A stretch of 64,000 bases of DNA from an uncultured SAR86 cluster bacterium (GCA_902593675.1 CACJJI010000001.1:320957-384956); one strand, 5' to 3'. Shown: positions 34,093-44,194, counted from the stretch's first letter. The notes: generated by a model from the sequence alone, not told the origin. Made by a program: numbers and translations.

Positions 34093-37065
34093 ATGAAATT
34101 AACAAATCTTAAGTACGCATTTGCTTTATTGCTATTGCCAATCTCTCTCAGCGTCTTTGCTCAAGAAGACTCAACAAAATTAAGTGATGTTGAGGAAGTT
34201 GTGGTCGTAGGATCACAAATCAAAGGGGCAAAAATTACAGGTGCTTTGCCTGTATCAGTCTTTTCAGGAAAAGACATAGAAGCATTAGGTGTTGATGGTG
34301 GTGATGAGCTGCTTGAAAATATTGCTGAGCAAGGTCTGAACTACTTCAATGAAGCTGAAGATGCATCCGGAGGTGTGAACGCATCTCGTGGGGATGTTGG
34401 AGCATATAACTTAAGGAATATGGGTGTTGGTAATACCCTTACCTTGCTTAATGGAAGAAGGCTCGTTAATAACGGAACCTATCAAACTGAATTAATTGGT
34501 GGTGATTTTGTTCCTACTGTCTCAGTTAACTCAAACCTAATACCAACATATGGAATGGAAAGATTGGAAATCTTGCGTGATGGTGCCTCGGCTATTTATG
34601 GCGCAGATGCTGTAGCGGGAGTTGTTAATAACGTGCTGCAAAAAGATTATGAAGGCTTAATGGTTAGAGCCAAAGTTTCTGCATATGATCACTTTGAAAC
34701 TGAAGATAATACTTTTAATGTGAAATGGGGTTCTTTCTTTAATGATGGAGCAACTAATGTAAGCGTTTTCTTTGATCACTATGATCGTGGGAACATTAAT
34801 GCGCAAGAAGATCCAAGATGGGGCGCAGGAGATCATAGACCATTTGTTGCGGATGACTCTCCATGGAAAACAAGTACTTCATTCAGGAATCTAAGCTCAA
34901 ATTCAATCTATGGGCAATTTGATATGGTGAGCTCGAGGGAGCATGCTGGTGAAAGCTACAATCATGTTTGGACTGATTCAAATGGTGAATTTGAAGTATT
35001 TCCACTTGGGGATTCTAAATGTACAAATAGAGGGCACCCTCTTTTTGATACTGGATTTGGTACATGTATTGCTCAAGATGGTAATGGAGCTCTTAGAAGC
35101 AACTTTTGGGGACCAACTGATGTGAGATCACAACTTGTCAGAAATAATATGGTGATATTTATTAATCATGACATGGGAAATGGTGTTGAGTCTTTTACAG
35201 AAATTGGAGCCTATAACTCAGATAGTGATAGAACAGCTCATGCATCTTATGCATTCTCTTCATCAAAACATAGAGTTGGTCCAGATAACTACTATCTCAA
35301 TCAACTTAAAGTGAATGTGGATGGCGTCCCTACTGCCATATTTGCCGGTAAGAATCTTTACATTGATAATTATCGCTATGAAGAAAGACAAAGACTTGTA
35401 AATGTAAAAAAAGAAACTTACCGATTCTTGCAAGGTTTCAGAGGTACTTCAGGTAATTGGGATTGGGAAACAGCATATGTTAGCTCAATTGCAAGACATA
35501 GAGATGTAACTAGAAATAGATTATCCAATAATCTATTAAAAGCTGCTTTATACGACCCTACTCCAGCTGCTTACAATCCATTCAGCGCAGGAGTGAACTC
35601 TAATATAGAAAGAGCATTGATAAGTGTTTACAGAAAAAATGAAAGTACTTTGGATATGTTTGATTTTAAAATGTCGAACGCATCCTTTATGACTCTTCCT
35701 GCCGGAGATGTTGGTCTTTTACTAGGTTTTGAGTATCGAGAAGAGGAAGTTATTGATGATAGAGATCCAAGATTGGATGGAACTATCACTTATACTGATT
35801 ACGAGGGCGATACTTATCCATTAGTTTCAGATGTTGTGAATTCATCGCCTACGCCAGACGTTTCTGGTTCAAGAGATGTGACATCGTTATTTGCAGAGCT
35901 ACAAATTCCATTAACAGAATCAATCAATGCGCAGTTGGCTGTCAGGAATGAGGACTTTTCCGACTTTGGTGATACCACAGTTGGAAAACTAGCCCTTGGC
36001 TGGGAAGTTGCTCCTTGGATGACATTAAGAGGCTCATTCTCAACAGCATTTAGAGCACCAAATATAATCCAAATCAACGAAAAAATTGTTGCTAGATCTG
36101 GAACAAGATACGACCGTGCTGCTTTCAGAGTAAATGAAGTTCAAAGTGTTGAGAATGTCATTGACTCTGACTCACGTTATACAATTCAAAGGGTCGCAAC
36201 TGGAGCCGAGGGCCTTGAAGCTGAAGAATCAGATAATACATCTTTCGGTGTGGTCTTAACTCCAATGGATGGCCTGATTGTAACTGTTGATGCCTGGACA
36301 ATTGAAAAAGATAAAACCATTGGTTTGTTTGGTAGAGAAAACCAGACTGTTAATGATATGTTGTTGCGTTTTGCTAATGGTCTCAATAATTGTGATACCT
36401 TTGCTGGAGACCCGCTCGTAGTCAGAGAGGCGCCTGATGCCGGAGATGCTGCGGGCTTTGCTGCTGCAGGTGTTTGTCCTTTTGGAGACATTAAGTATGT
36501 AACAAACAACTATACCAATATGGCTCTTAGAACTATTGAGGGAATGGATGTAGGAATCTATTACGATATTCAAACTGATTATGGTGATTTTGATTTGAGA
36601 TATATTGGAACTTTTCTTGATAAATTTGAGCAAAAAGCAAGTGGTGAATTTGCTGCTTTGCAAGCTAAGAAAGATAGTGGTGAAATCCCAGAATCAATTC
36701 CATTAAAAGGATTTGGTGACTTGCTAGAAAAAGATGGGATATATGATAACAAGCATACTATTAGAGTGTCTTGGGATAAAGGTCCTTGGGGTGCCAGCCT
36801 AACTGGATTAAGAAAAGGTTCATTTGTTCAGACCTCATTAGGACTAAAAAATGGAGTGCCGTACTTGGTTCCTGAAATGACAACTATGGATGCAACTGTT
36901 TCATATAACTTTGATCTAGGTGGCCACAAAGCAAGACTTAGGTTTGCTGTGAAAAACCTTGAGGATGAGAGAGCCCCTACTGCTGATAGATATTACGGCT
37001 ACTATGCAGATGCTCACTCTGACTGGGGTAGAAATTATTACTTAGATTTAAGAGTTACATTTTAA
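34093..37065 (+). CDS. TonB-dependent receptor (large class)
   Basis: Outer-membrane receptor of 990 residues. The signal peptide is MKLTNLKYAFALLLLPISLSVFA, the TonB-box region is VEEVVVVGSQIKG, and the plug has RLEILRDGASAIYGADAVAGVVN. The barrel ends in YYLDLRVTF with a terminal Phe. This SGSRI-type class (about 900-1000 residues) is often used by marine bacteria for carbohydrates, peptides or aromatics. GGGGAAA precedes the ATG. The divergent LysR gene and the downstream exported proteins suggest a regulated uptake locus. A strong terminator follows. Confidence 0.94.
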   Translation: MKLTNLKYAFALLLLPISLSVFAQEDSTKLSDVEEVVVVGSQIKGAKITGALPVSVFSGKDIEALGVDGGDELLENIAEQGLNYFNEAEDASGGVNASRGDVGAYNLRNMGVGNTLTLLNGRRLVNNGTYQTELIGGDFVPTVSVNSNLIPTYGMERLEILRDGASAIYGADAVAGVVNNVLQKDYEGLMVRAKVSAYDHFETEDNTFNVKWGSFFNDGATNVSVFFDHYDRGNINAQEDPRWGAGDHRPFVADDSPWKTSTSFRNLSSNSIYGQFDMVSSREHAGESYNHVWTDSNGEFEVFPLGDSKCTNRGHPLFDTGFGTCIAQDGNGALRSNFWGPTDVRSQLVRNNMVIFINHDMGNGVESFTEIGAYNSDSDRTAHASYAFSSSKHRVGPDNYYLNQLKVNVDGVPTAIFAGKNLYIDNYRYEERQRLVNVKKETYRFLQGFRGTSGNWDWETAYVSSIARHRDVTRNRLSNNLLKAALYDPTPAAYNPFSAGVNSNIERALISVYRKNESTLDMFDFKMSNASFMTLPAGDVGLLLGFEYREEEVIDDRDPRLDGTITYTDYEGDTYPLVSDVVNSSPTPDVSGSRDVTSLFAELQIPLTESINAQLAVRNEDFSDFGDTTVGKLALGWEVAPWMTLRGSFSTAFRAPNIIQINEKIVARSGTRYDRAAFRVNEVQSVENVIDSDSRYTIQRVATGAEGLEAEESDNTSFGVVLTPMDGLIVTVDAWTIEKDKTIGLFGRENQTVNDMLLRFANGLNNCDTFAGDPLVVREAPDAGDAAGFAAAGVCPFGDIKYVTNNYTNMALRTIEGMDVGIYYDIQTDYGDFDLRYIGTFLDKFEQKASGEFAALQAKKDSGEIPESIPLKGFGDLLEKDGIYDNKHTIRVSWDKGPWGASLTGLRKGSFVQTSLGLKNGVPYLVPEMTTMDATVSYNFDLGGHKARLRFAVKNLEDERAPTADRYYGYYADAHSDWGRNYYLDLRVTF

Positions 37066-37081
37066 TATTTAGGCTAAAATT

Positions 37082-37110
37082 AAAGGGAGCTTTAGCTCCC
37101 TTTTTTTTAT
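37082..37110 (+). terminator. Intrinsic terminator after TonB receptor gene
   Basis: AAAGGGAGC and GCTCCCTTT form a 9-bp stem with the loop TTTA and a run of T residues. It lies 17 bp after the receptor stop and only 9 bp before the next gene's start, so read-through or an internal promoter would be needed for downstream genes. Confidence 0.93.
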
Positions 37111-37118
37111 AAAGAATT

Positions 37119-37982
37119 ATGTATAAATTTATTTTTACTTTTCTATTTTCTTCTATTGCCTGGAGTGCAAAGGCTGATACTCTTGAATATAAGTTCGACG
37201 GTTGGTCCGGTTCTTCTTTACCTGCCTACGTAGCTAAACCCAATAAAATTAATGCTGCGACAAGACTGGTGGTTGTAATGCATGGACGAAAAAGAAATGC
37301 TGAGGAATACAGAGATCAATGGGTCAAAGCATCTCAGGAGTTAAATCTTTTAGTAGTTGTTCCTGAATTTAGTGAAAAGAACTTTCCAGAAGTATGGGGT
37401 TTTAATTATGGGAATATCAAAAATAAGAACCTAGAGCCCATCAAGCAAGATTTACATGCATTTAGTGCTATTGAACCTCTTGCTAAAAATGCATTGAAAA
37501 AATTTAAAATTAAATCAAAGAACTGGGGTATATATGGCCATGGTGCTGGAGCACATTTTGTACATCGGCTTGTACTTCATCATCCAGAGGTATCATCCAC
37601 CCTGGCAATTGCAGCTAATTTGGGATGGTATCTGTCAATGACTGATCAAGAGTGGCCTTTTGGTTTAACTAATTCAAATATAGATGACATCAAACTAAGA
37701 CAAGCTTTTAGTAAGTATTTCTTATTAATGCTTGGAAGAGCAGACACCTCAACCAAACCAAATACTCCATACGTAGCAGATCATTGGGATATTATTAATT
37801 TGCAGGGAGAACATCGACTTGCTAGAGGAAGAAACTTCTTTAAATCTGCAGTTGCGAAATCTAAAGAAGTTAACCAATTTTTTAAATGGGGGATGGTTGA
37901 AGTGCCAACCACCAAGGGCCACAGCAATACAGAACAAATGGTTCCTTATGCTGCTGAAATGTTTTATGCGAGACTAAAATAA
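37119..37982 (+). CDS. Exported alpha/beta-hydrolase-fold protein without the nucleophile serine
   Basis: A 287-residue protein with a signal peptide (IFTFLFSSIAWSAKA) and the alpha/beta-hydrolase fold: oxyanion-side LVVVMHGRKRNAEEYRDQW, the nucleophile elbow, and a C-terminal KGHSNTEQM with the candidate catalytic His. The elbow reads YGHGAGAHFVHR, so G142 (codon GGT) replaces the serine of GxSxG; relatives have GHSAG here. It is therefore probably not a classical serine hydrolase and may bind a ligand, or it may be decaying. It overlaps the DASS symporter gene by one base. Confidence 0.8.
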   Translation: MYKFIFTFLFSSIAWSAKADTLEYKFDGWSGSSLPAYVAKPNKINAATRLVVVMHGRKRNAEEYRDQWVKASQELNLLVVVPEFSEKNFPEVWGFNYGNIKNKNLEPIKQDLHAFSAIEPLAKNALKKFKIKSKNWGIYGHGAGAHFVHRLVLHHPEVSSTLAIAANLGWYLSMTDQEWPFGLTNSNIDDIKLRQAFSKYFLLMLGRADTSTKPNTPYVADHWDIINLQGEHRLARGRNFFKSAVAKSKEVNQFFKWGMVEVPTTKGHSNTEQMVPYAAEMFYARLK

Positions 37983-39418
37983 TGCAGGCTTACAAAAAAA
38001 GAGGTTTTTGGGTTGGATTAGCAGCTTTCTTTTTTATTCTTCTGACACCAAACCCAGAGTCTCTCTCACCAATAGGCTGGGCTGTTGCTGCAGTTACTGT
38101 TTTGATGGCTATATGGTGGGCAACTGAGGCGGTTCCAGTAGCCGTTACTGCGCTATTACCATTAGCATTATTTCCAATGCTGCATGTAACTGATTTTAAA
38201 ACAGCTGCCCTGCCCTATGCGAACCCAAATATTTATTTATTCATGGGTGGCTTTATTTTAGCCTTAGGAATTGAATCGTCAGGATTGCATAGGCGGCTGG
38301 CATTAAAAATGTTAATAGCTGTTGGAAATAGTGGAGCAAAATTAGTCGGGGGATTTATGCTTGTTTCTGCCTCCATAAGCATGTGGGTGATGAATACATC
38401 GACCACTCTAATGTTATTGCCAATTGGATTAGCTGTATGTTCAAGTGTTGCCGAAACTATTCCCAATTTTTCAGCAAAAGAAAGAAAAAGCTTTGAAATC
38501 TCACTTTTGCTTGGTATTGCCTATGCAGCTTCAATTGGGGGCATGTCTACTTTGGTAGGAACAGCTCCAAACATAATATTCGTTGGCTTTATACAAGAAA
38601 CATATGGTATTGAAATTTCTTTTGTTGATTGGATGAAATTAGGAGTACCTTTAGCTATCCTGATGCTGTGCGCATCTTGGTATGCAATAACAAAAATAGT
38701 TTATCCTGTTAATTTCATAGCTAGCATTGAAACAAAGCTACAGCTTCAAAATATGCTGACTGATTTAGGCCCTCTGGGTAGAGATGAAAAAAAGGTTTTA
38801 ATCATTTTTTCTTTAGCAGCTAGCGCTTGGATGTTCAGAACATTGCTTGATAATTTTGTGCCTTTATCTGGCCTAACTGATGCAGGGATTGCCATATTTG
38901 CAGCATTGAGTTTTTTCTTCATTCCTTCCGAGAATGCTAAGACAGATTTACTGACTTGGGAGCAAGCTAATAAACTTCCATGGGGCTTGCTTGTTTTATT
39001 TGGTGGCGGGTTATCTTTAGCAGCATCAATTGGATCTTCTGGTCTTGGTAGCTGGATTGGGGAAGGTTTAACTATCTTAGAGAATGTTCCGCCTATTGTC
39101 CTAATACTAGCAGTTGCGACTTTAATTATATTCTTAACTGAGATCACATCTAATGTTGCAACCACATCAACATTTTTACCAGTTGTTGGGGCAGTTGCAG
39201 TTGCTATTGGAGTAGCGCCAGTAGCTTTAACAATTCCTGTTGTGTTAGCGGCAAGTTGCGCATTCATGCTTCCAGTAGCAACACCACCTAATGCGATCGT
39301 TTTTGGGTCAGGTAAAATAACCATCCCGGATATGATAAGAGCAGGCTTTGCATTGAACATTATAGGAGTTTTCCTAGTTACTATATTTGCCTTCTATTTA
39401 GCTCCAATGATATTTTAA
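37982..39418 (+). CDS. DASS-family sodium:dicarboxylate/anion symporter (SLC13)
   Basis: Inner-membrane transporter of 478 residues with about eleven hydrophobic helices. The N-terminal WWATEAVPVAVTALLPLALFP and the two sodium/substrate-binding re-entrant tips (MNTSTT and TSNVATT) match VcINDY-type transporters. TPPNAIVFGSG near the C-terminus is the conserved signature. It imports dicarboxylates, sulfate or related anions with Na+. It overlaps the preceding hydrolase-fold gene by one base and precedes ggt by 5 bp, so the three form one transcript. Glutamate or a related anion released in the periplasm would be a reasonable cargo (inference). Confidence 0.93.
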   Translation: MQAYKKRGFWVGLAAFFFILLTPNPESLSPIGWAVAAVTVLMAIWWATEAVPVAVTALLPLALFPMLHVTDFKTAALPYANPNIYLFMGGFILALGIESSGLHRRLALKMLIAVGNSGAKLVGGFMLVSASISMWVMNTSTTLMLLPIGLAVCSSVAETIPNFSAKERKSFEISLLLGIAYAASIGGMSTLVGTAPNIIFVGFIQETYGIEISFVDWMKLGVPLAILMLCASWYAITKIVYPVNFIASIETKLQLQNMLTDLGPLGRDEKKVLIIFSLAASAWMFRTLLDNFVPLSGLTDAGIAIFAALSFFFIPSENAKTDLLTWEQANKLPWGLLVLFGGGLSLAASIGSSGLGSWIGEGLTILENVPPIVLILAVATLIIFLTEITSNVATTSTFLPVVGAVAVAIGVAPVALTIPVVLAASCAFMLPVATPPNAIVFGSGKITIPDMIRAGFALNIIGVFLVTIFAFYLAPMIF

Positions 39419-39423
39419 AATCT

Positions 39424-41127
39424 ATGACTCTGAGAAATATTTTCTTCTTACTTTTATTTATTGCTCCTAGTGCATGGGGGCAAGTTAGATATATTGATTA
39501 TCCGTCACCTTTTCATCCTACTATTGGAAATTCTGGAATGGTCGTTTCACAAAACCAGTCCTCTTCAGATATTGGGGTAGAAATTTTAAATATGGGCGGT
39601 AATGCAATTGATGCAGCGGTTGCGGTTGGATTTTCTTTAGCAATCACTCTACCTAGGGCAGGCAACATAGGGGGTGGAGGCTTTATGCTTGTTTATTTAA
39701 ATGATGAAAAGAAAACAATAGCTGTAGATTTTAGAAGTGCTGCGCCGAAAAATCTTTCAAAAAATGATTTTCTTTTTTTAAAGAATAATTATGATCAAAG
39801 AAGATATGGCTATAAAGCCTCCGGTGTTCCTGGGACTGTAGCGGGATTATTACAAACTCATGATCGTTATGGAAAATTACCATTAAAAAAAATATTGCAG
39901 CCTGTTATAAAACAAGCCCAAAAAGGAATTCAGGTTAGCTATGATCTCAATCAAGCAATTGGTAGCGCTGATCAGATAAGCCTAAACAATGAGTCTAAAA
40001 ATATTTATTATCAAAATAACCGCCCAATAAAAGAACATTTGTTAATGAAGCGACCTGATTTAGCTTGGACTCTTCGTGAAATAGCGCGAAATGGCGAAGA
40101 AGCTTTCTACACAGGCTCTATTGCCAAGAAGATAGTTCAAGCTATGCAAGAAAATGGCGGATATATTTCTGCCAAAGATCTTCAAGAATATAAGCCTAGG
40201 TTTGCAGAACCTATCCAAACAACTTATAGAAATCACATGGTTCTTGCGCATCCTCCTCCAGCTGGTGGTGCTGCAGTATTACTTGAAGGATTAAATATTT
40301 TAGAAAACTTTAGTACTGATGAAATTGGGCCAAACTCAGCAAGCTTCCTGCACTTATTTGCAGAAGCATTACAACGCGGACATATGGATAGATCAAGGTA
40401 CATGGGAGATCCTCAATTTTATGACGTCCCGATAAAAAAAATAATTTCAAAAAAAAGAGCAAATTCTTTGGCTAAGACTATTAATTTTGAGAAAGCCACT
40501 CCACCAAGCACATTAAATCCTGATTCATTATTTTATGAGGGCGAAAACACGACTCACTATTCAATCATTGATAAACATGGCAATGTTGTTTCTAATACTT
40601 ACACATTGGGCTATTCATTTGGCTCAGGAGTAACTATCCCTGGAACAGGAATTCTTATGGATAATCAAATGAATAATTTTGCTTATCAGTATGGAGACCC
40701 TGAAGTCATTGATCGCTCTGCAAGCATAGGCAATCGATTTGAGCCAGGCAAAAGACCCATGAGCACCATGACACCTATTATCATCTTTGATGAAAACAAT
40801 GAGCTGAAACTCATCACAGGATCTCCTGGAGGTGCATTAATTCCTGCTGCGGTATTAAGAGTTGTAACTGGGGTCATAGATTTTAATTTAAATCTCGGTG
40901 AGGCCACCATGCTCCCAAGACTTCATAAAGATTGGCCTTATAAAAATTTACGTTTAGAAAAAGGGTTTAGTCAAGATACTCTACAAATACTTGAATCATA
41001 TGGTCATGAACTCGAAGAATCAAAAACTATGGGTTCAACACAAAGCATTTTAATCTCTTCAAAAGGCAAAGAAGGTTTTGCTGACTTAAGAAGACCCAAT
41101 GCAGGCGTGGCAATTCAAATTGATTAA
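39424..41127 (+). CDS. ggt: Gamma-glutamyltransferase
   Basis: Periplasmic Ntn-hydrolase of 567 residues. After a signal peptide (IFFLLLFIAPSAWG), the large subunit has GGNAIDAAVAVGFSLAI and the GGGGF loop. Autocleavage is expected before Thr in ENTTHYSIIDKHGNVVS, giving a small subunit with LMDNQMNNF and the oxyanion SPGGALIP. It hydrolyses or transfers gamma-glutamyl groups from glutathione and related peptides. It follows the DASS symporter by 5 bp and overlaps the EthD gene. Confidence 0.95.
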   Translation: MTLRNIFFLLLFIAPSAWGQVRYIDYPSPFHPTIGNSGMVVSQNQSSSDIGVEILNMGGNAIDAAVAVGFSLAITLPRAGNIGGGGFMLVYLNDEKKTIAVDFRSAAPKNLSKNDFLFLKNNYDQRRYGYKASGVPGTVAGLLQTHDRYGKLPLKKILQPVIKQAQKGIQVSYDLNQAIGSADQISLNNESKNIYYQNNRPIKEHLLMKRPDLAWTLREIARNGEEAFYTGSIAKKIVQAMQENGGYISAKDLQEYKPRFAEPIQTTYRNHMVLAHPPPAGGAAVLLEGLNILENFSTDEIGPNSASFLHLFAEALQRGHMDRSRYMGDPQFYDVPIKKIISKKRANSLAKTINFEKATPPSTLNPDSLFYEGENTTHYSIIDKHGNVVSNTYTLGYSFGSGVTIPGTGILMDNQMNNFAYQYGDPEVIDRSASIGNRFEPGKRPMSTMTPIIIFDENNELKLITGSPGGALIPAAVLRVVTGVIDFNLNLGEATMLPRLHKDWPYKNLRLEKGFSQDTLQILESYGHELEESKTMGSTQSILISSKGKEGFADLRRPNAGVAIQID

Positions 41128-41674
41128 AGCTTTAGCATTCATTCACAAGATGGATGGGTTGTCTGATGGTGATTTTAGGGATTACTATGAAAACCAACAT
41201 GCTCCCCTTGCCTCTTCACTTCTTTCTTTGGAGGGCTATGAGCGAAATTATGTAAACTCAGAACTGAATCCACTATATAAATCGCTAGGATCAATAAGTA
41301 TTTTTAAATACCAATCAATGGAATCATTAGATGTTGTTGGAAAACAAATGTCTTCTGATACTGGCGATATATTGCGAAATGATGAAGTGAAATTTATGAA
41401 TGTTCCAAAAAACTATTTTGTTTTAACTCAATCAGATCAATTGACTGAAATGGAATTTAATAAAAAGATTTTTTATTCTGTGAGGGATATGGAAAACTTA
41501 AATCTATTAGATTCTTATGACGGCATAAAAAAAATTTCAGACAATCTAGTTATTGAACCTAATGAAGTCTTTGGTATTGCTGAGTATGGAATCACTAAAG
41601 AAGCATCTTTAGATACCTTGGAACATTTAACTCAAGAGCATCCTCAGGCAATAATTACCTCATGCGTTTTCTAA
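41099..41674 (+). CDS. EthD-domain protein
   Basis: A 191-residue protein with an EthD (ferredoxin-like) domain: LIKALAFIHKMDGLSDGDFRDYYENQHAPL near the N-terminus carries the family FxxYYxxxHxPL motif. A second ferredoxin-like half follows (VRDMENLNLL...). It overlaps the end of ggt by 29 bp if the ATG is used. A TTG at 41120 would give MIKALAFIHK, a more family-like start, but no ribosome site decides. It converges on gltX with a 4-bp overlap. EthD proteins occur in ether or polyketide degradation, with unclear chemistry. Confidence 0.78.
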   Translation: MQAWQFKLIKALAFIHKMDGLSDGDFRDYYENQHAPLASSLLSLEGYERNYVNSELNPLYKSLGSISIFKYQSMESLDVVGKQMSSDTGDILRNDEVKFMNVPKNYFVLTQSDQLTEMEFNKKIFYSVRDMENLNLLDSYDGIKKISDNLVIEPNEVFGIAEYGITKEASLDTLEHLTQEHPQAIITSCVF

Positions 41675-43068
41675 GTGGAATCAGCTAAATATTTAAGCGC
41701 TGCATCAATTCTGTTGTTCACCTCAACCAAATCAAATAATGAAAGTGTTAAGCCCAAGGAAGGAGATTGAATAGATCCAGTCATTGCAATTCTTATTGGT
41801 TGATTAAGTTTTGGAGTTGGTAAGCTTAATGCGGTTTGAGCCTCCTGCAATGCATGATCTATAGATTCTTCATTCCAAGCTTCTAATTTATTTAATTTTC
41901 TTTGTACATATTCCAAAACAGACTCCGATCCAATTAAAAACTTATTTGCTGCTTTTTCATCATATGAATTTACTTGAAAAAAGTAGGGTATAAGATCTTT
42001 GGCAACTCCAAGGAGTGTTGGCTTAGAGCTCCTCATGGCTTCAATAATCTCATTGCTATTTTGCTTTTGAGTTAAGTCAATTTCAACGCTATTAAGAAAT
42101 GGAATCAATCTGTCCTTAAAATCATCAAAAGATAGTGCGGCTAAGTGATAATTATTAATCCAGTCTAGCTTTGCTGGGTCAAAGACAGCGCCCGCCTTTT
42201 GAACCTCTTGAATTCTAAAATCAGAGATCAGATCATCTAGATAAAAAATTTCTTTGTCGCCTTTAGACCAACCCAACCGAGCAAGCATGTTTATCATGGA
42301 AGACTCTAAGTACCCTTGATCAAAATAATCCTGCAAGCTTGTAACAGCATTCCTCTTTGATAACCTTTTTTTATCTTGACCTAGCACCATTGGTAAGTGC
42401 GCATACTCAAGAGGCGGATAACCTAAAGCTTGTTGAATGTGTATTTGTCTGGGTGTGTTGCTTAAATGGTCCTCTCCCCTTACTACGGTTGTAATTCCTT
42501 GATTAAAATCATCAACGACATTACAAAGATGATATGTTGGAGATCCGTCGCTTCTAAGAAGAATCAAATCATCTAATTCAGAATTCTGAAAAACCACTTC
42601 GCCTCGAACCAAATCATGAAAAACTAACTCCCCATCTTTTGGTGTTTTTAACCTAAGGACCGTTTTGTCAGACCGTTTCAGTCCAAGATTTCTGCTTCTT
42701 CCGTCATACATAGGTTTTTTACCAGCTAATTCCTGCTCTTTGCGCATTTCTTCTAGAGCTTCTTTTGAACAATCACACCAATAAGCATTTCCAGATTCTA
42801 TTATTTTATCTACAGCCAACTTATATAGTTCAGATCTTTCGGATTGTCTAACAGGAGGCTCATCAGGATTAATGCCAATATCAGACAATCCTTTTAGAAT
42901 ATTTTCTTCATACTCTTTCGTTGATCTTTCACGGTCTGTATCTTCGACTCTGATTAAGAACTTTCCTTTGTTTTGCTTAGCATACACATAGTTAAATAAT
43001 GCAGTCCTTACTCCCCCTATGTGCAAGGCTCCGGTCGGACTGGGTGCAAATCTTGTAACCTTTGTCAT
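41671..43068 (-). CDS. gltX: Glutamyl-tRNA synthetase
   Basis: Class I aminoacyl-tRNA synthetase of 465 residues that charges tRNA-Glu. The HIGH-type motif is HIGG (FAPSPTGALHIGGVRTALFN), and the KMSKS-type motif is KRLSKR. RVEDTDRERS and VVRGEDHLSNTPRQ are further catalytic-core blocks. The C-terminal third is the anticodon-binding helical domain. The length is normal. It follows dnaQ with a 4-bp overlap on the minus strand. Confidence 0.96.
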   Translation of the reverse strand: MTKVTRFAPSPTGALHIGGVRTALFNYVYAKQNKGKFLIRVEDTDRERSTKEYEENILKGLSDIGINPDEPPVRQSERSELYKLAVDKIIESGNAYWCDCSKEALEEMRKEQELAGKKPMYDGRSRNLGLKRSDKTVLRLKTPKDGELVFHDLVRGEVVFQNSELDDLILLRSDGSPTYHLCNVVDDFNQGITTVVRGEDHLSNTPRQIHIQQALGYPPLEYAHLPMVLGQDKKRLSKRNAVTSLQDYFDQGYLESSMINMLARLGWSKGDKEIFYLDDLISDFRIQEVQKAGAVFDPAKLDWINNYHLAALSFDDFKDRLIPFLNSVEIDLTQKQNSNEIIEAMRSSKPTLLGVAKDLIPYFFQVNSYDEKAANKFLIGSESVLEYVQRKLNKLEAWNEESIDHALQEAQTALSLPTPKLNQPIRIAMTGSIQSPSLGLTLSLFDLVEVNNRIDAALKYLADST

Positions 43069-43763
43069 GATGAGTCTCTTTTTGAATTAATTGCAGCAAT
43101 TCTTTGATCGTTTGCCAACATATCCTCCTTAGAGACAATGATTTTTGGAATGGGAAATTTCTTTAAATCAATATTGAGTTCGCTCGTTTCACTTTCAAAA
43201 TTAGAATTTATATTTGATGCAATGAATTCAAACTTACTTTGACCGCCAGTTAAATGAATATATACGTCTGCTAGAATATTTGCATCTAACAAGGCGCCAT
43301 GAAAGCTTCTGTCGTAACCGCTTATCTCAAATCTATTTGCAAGGGCGTCTAAAGAGTTTCGCTGACCGGGGAATTTACTTCTTGCCATTAGCAAAGTATC
43401 TTCAACTTCACATATTTCCTCAAGCGCTGGATAATTCGAGGAGACTCTCTTTAACTCAGCATTGAGGAAACCTAAATCAAACGCAGCATTATGAATAACC
43501 AATATACTACCTTCTACAAACTCTAAAAACTCCTCTGCAATCTGTGAGAACTCTGGCTCATTTGAAAGCCGCTCCATTGAAAGGCCATGAACTTTTTCAG
43601 CTTCCTCATCAATAGATCGTTGAGGATTTAAATATGAGTGAAAATGAAGATCTGTTCTTTTTCTATCAGCAAGAGCAACTGCACCTACCTCAACAATTCG
43701 GTGACCTTGCTCAACCTCCAGTCCGGTTGTTTCAGTATCAAGAACAATGAGTTTTTTTGTCAT
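43065..43763 (-). CDS. dnaQ: DNA polymerase III epsilon subunit (3'-5' exonuclease)
   Basis: Proofreading subunit of the replicative polymerase, 232 residues. Exo I is LDTETTG (D and E metal ligands), Exo II is [13 protein letters not shown], and Exo III is [15 protein letters not shown] with the catalytic His and Asp. A short C-terminal tail should contact the alpha subunit. It overlaps rnhA by 4 bp and gltX by 4 bp; the rnhA-dnaQ pair is conserved in gammaproteobacteria. Confidence 0.95.
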   Translation of the reverse strand: MTKKLIVLDTETTGLEVEQGHRIVEVGAVALADRKRTDLHFHSYLNPQRSIDEEAEKVHGLSMERLSNEPEFSQIAEEFLEFVEGSILVIHNAAFDLGFLNAELKRVSSNYPALEEICEVEDTLLMARSKFPGQRNSLDALANRFEISGYDRSFHGALLDANILADVYIHLTGGQSKFEFIASNINSNFESETSELNIDLKKFPIPKIIVSKEDMLANDQRIAAINSKRDSS

Positions 43764-44194
43764 AAAATGGAATCGATTCCTTTGTTTGCCAATAAATCAG
43801 CAGTTTCATTGCCAGCATCTCCTGAATGGCCTTTTACCCAGTGCCATTGTACTTGATGCTGAGAAATTAATTGATCTAATTTTTGCCATAATTCTTTGTT
43901 TTTCACATCTTTTTTTGCAGCAGTTCTCCAATTATTTTTTTTCCAATTTTGAATCCATTGAGTTATACCATCCATTACATACTTTGAGTCAGTATATAAC
44001 TCTACACTGCAACGCTCTTTTAAAGCAGCCAGACCCTCGATTGCTGCAGTAAGCTCCATTTGGTTATTGGTTGTATTGAATTGACCGCCAAAAATTTCTT
44101 TTTCTATCGCATCTAACCTTATAAGTGCGCCCCAACCTCCCGGACCTGGATTGCCTCTACACGCACCATCAGTATAAATAATTACCTGTTTCAT
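43760..44194 (-). CDS. rnhA: Ribonuclease HI
   Basis: A 144-residue RNase H1 that degrades the RNA of RNA-DNA hybrids. The active-site acids are in [16 protein letters not shown] (D10), [12 protein letters not shown] (E48), [12 protein letters not shown] (D70) and the C-terminal GNETADLLA (D134-equivalent). The handle region is present. It is the first gene of the rnhA-dnaQ-gltX operon and diverges from mltD across 150 bp. Confidence 0.96.
   Translation of the reverse strand: MKQVIIYTDGACRGNPGPGGWGALIRLDAIEKEIFGGQFNTTNNQMELTAAIEGLAALKERCSVELYTDSKYVMDGITQWIQNWKKNNWRTAAKKDVKNKELWQKLDQLISQHQVQWHWVKGHSGDAGNETADLLANKGIDSIL

Noticed and set aside
36256-36663. 135-residue minus-strand ORF
   Set aside because: It lies entirely inside the TonB receptor gene on the other strand and shows no protein-family pattern.
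38746-39360. 204-residue minus-strand ORF
   Set aside because: It is the antisense shadow of the DASS symporter gene, with a low-complexity Thr/Ala/Pro composition typical of reversed membrane-protein codons.
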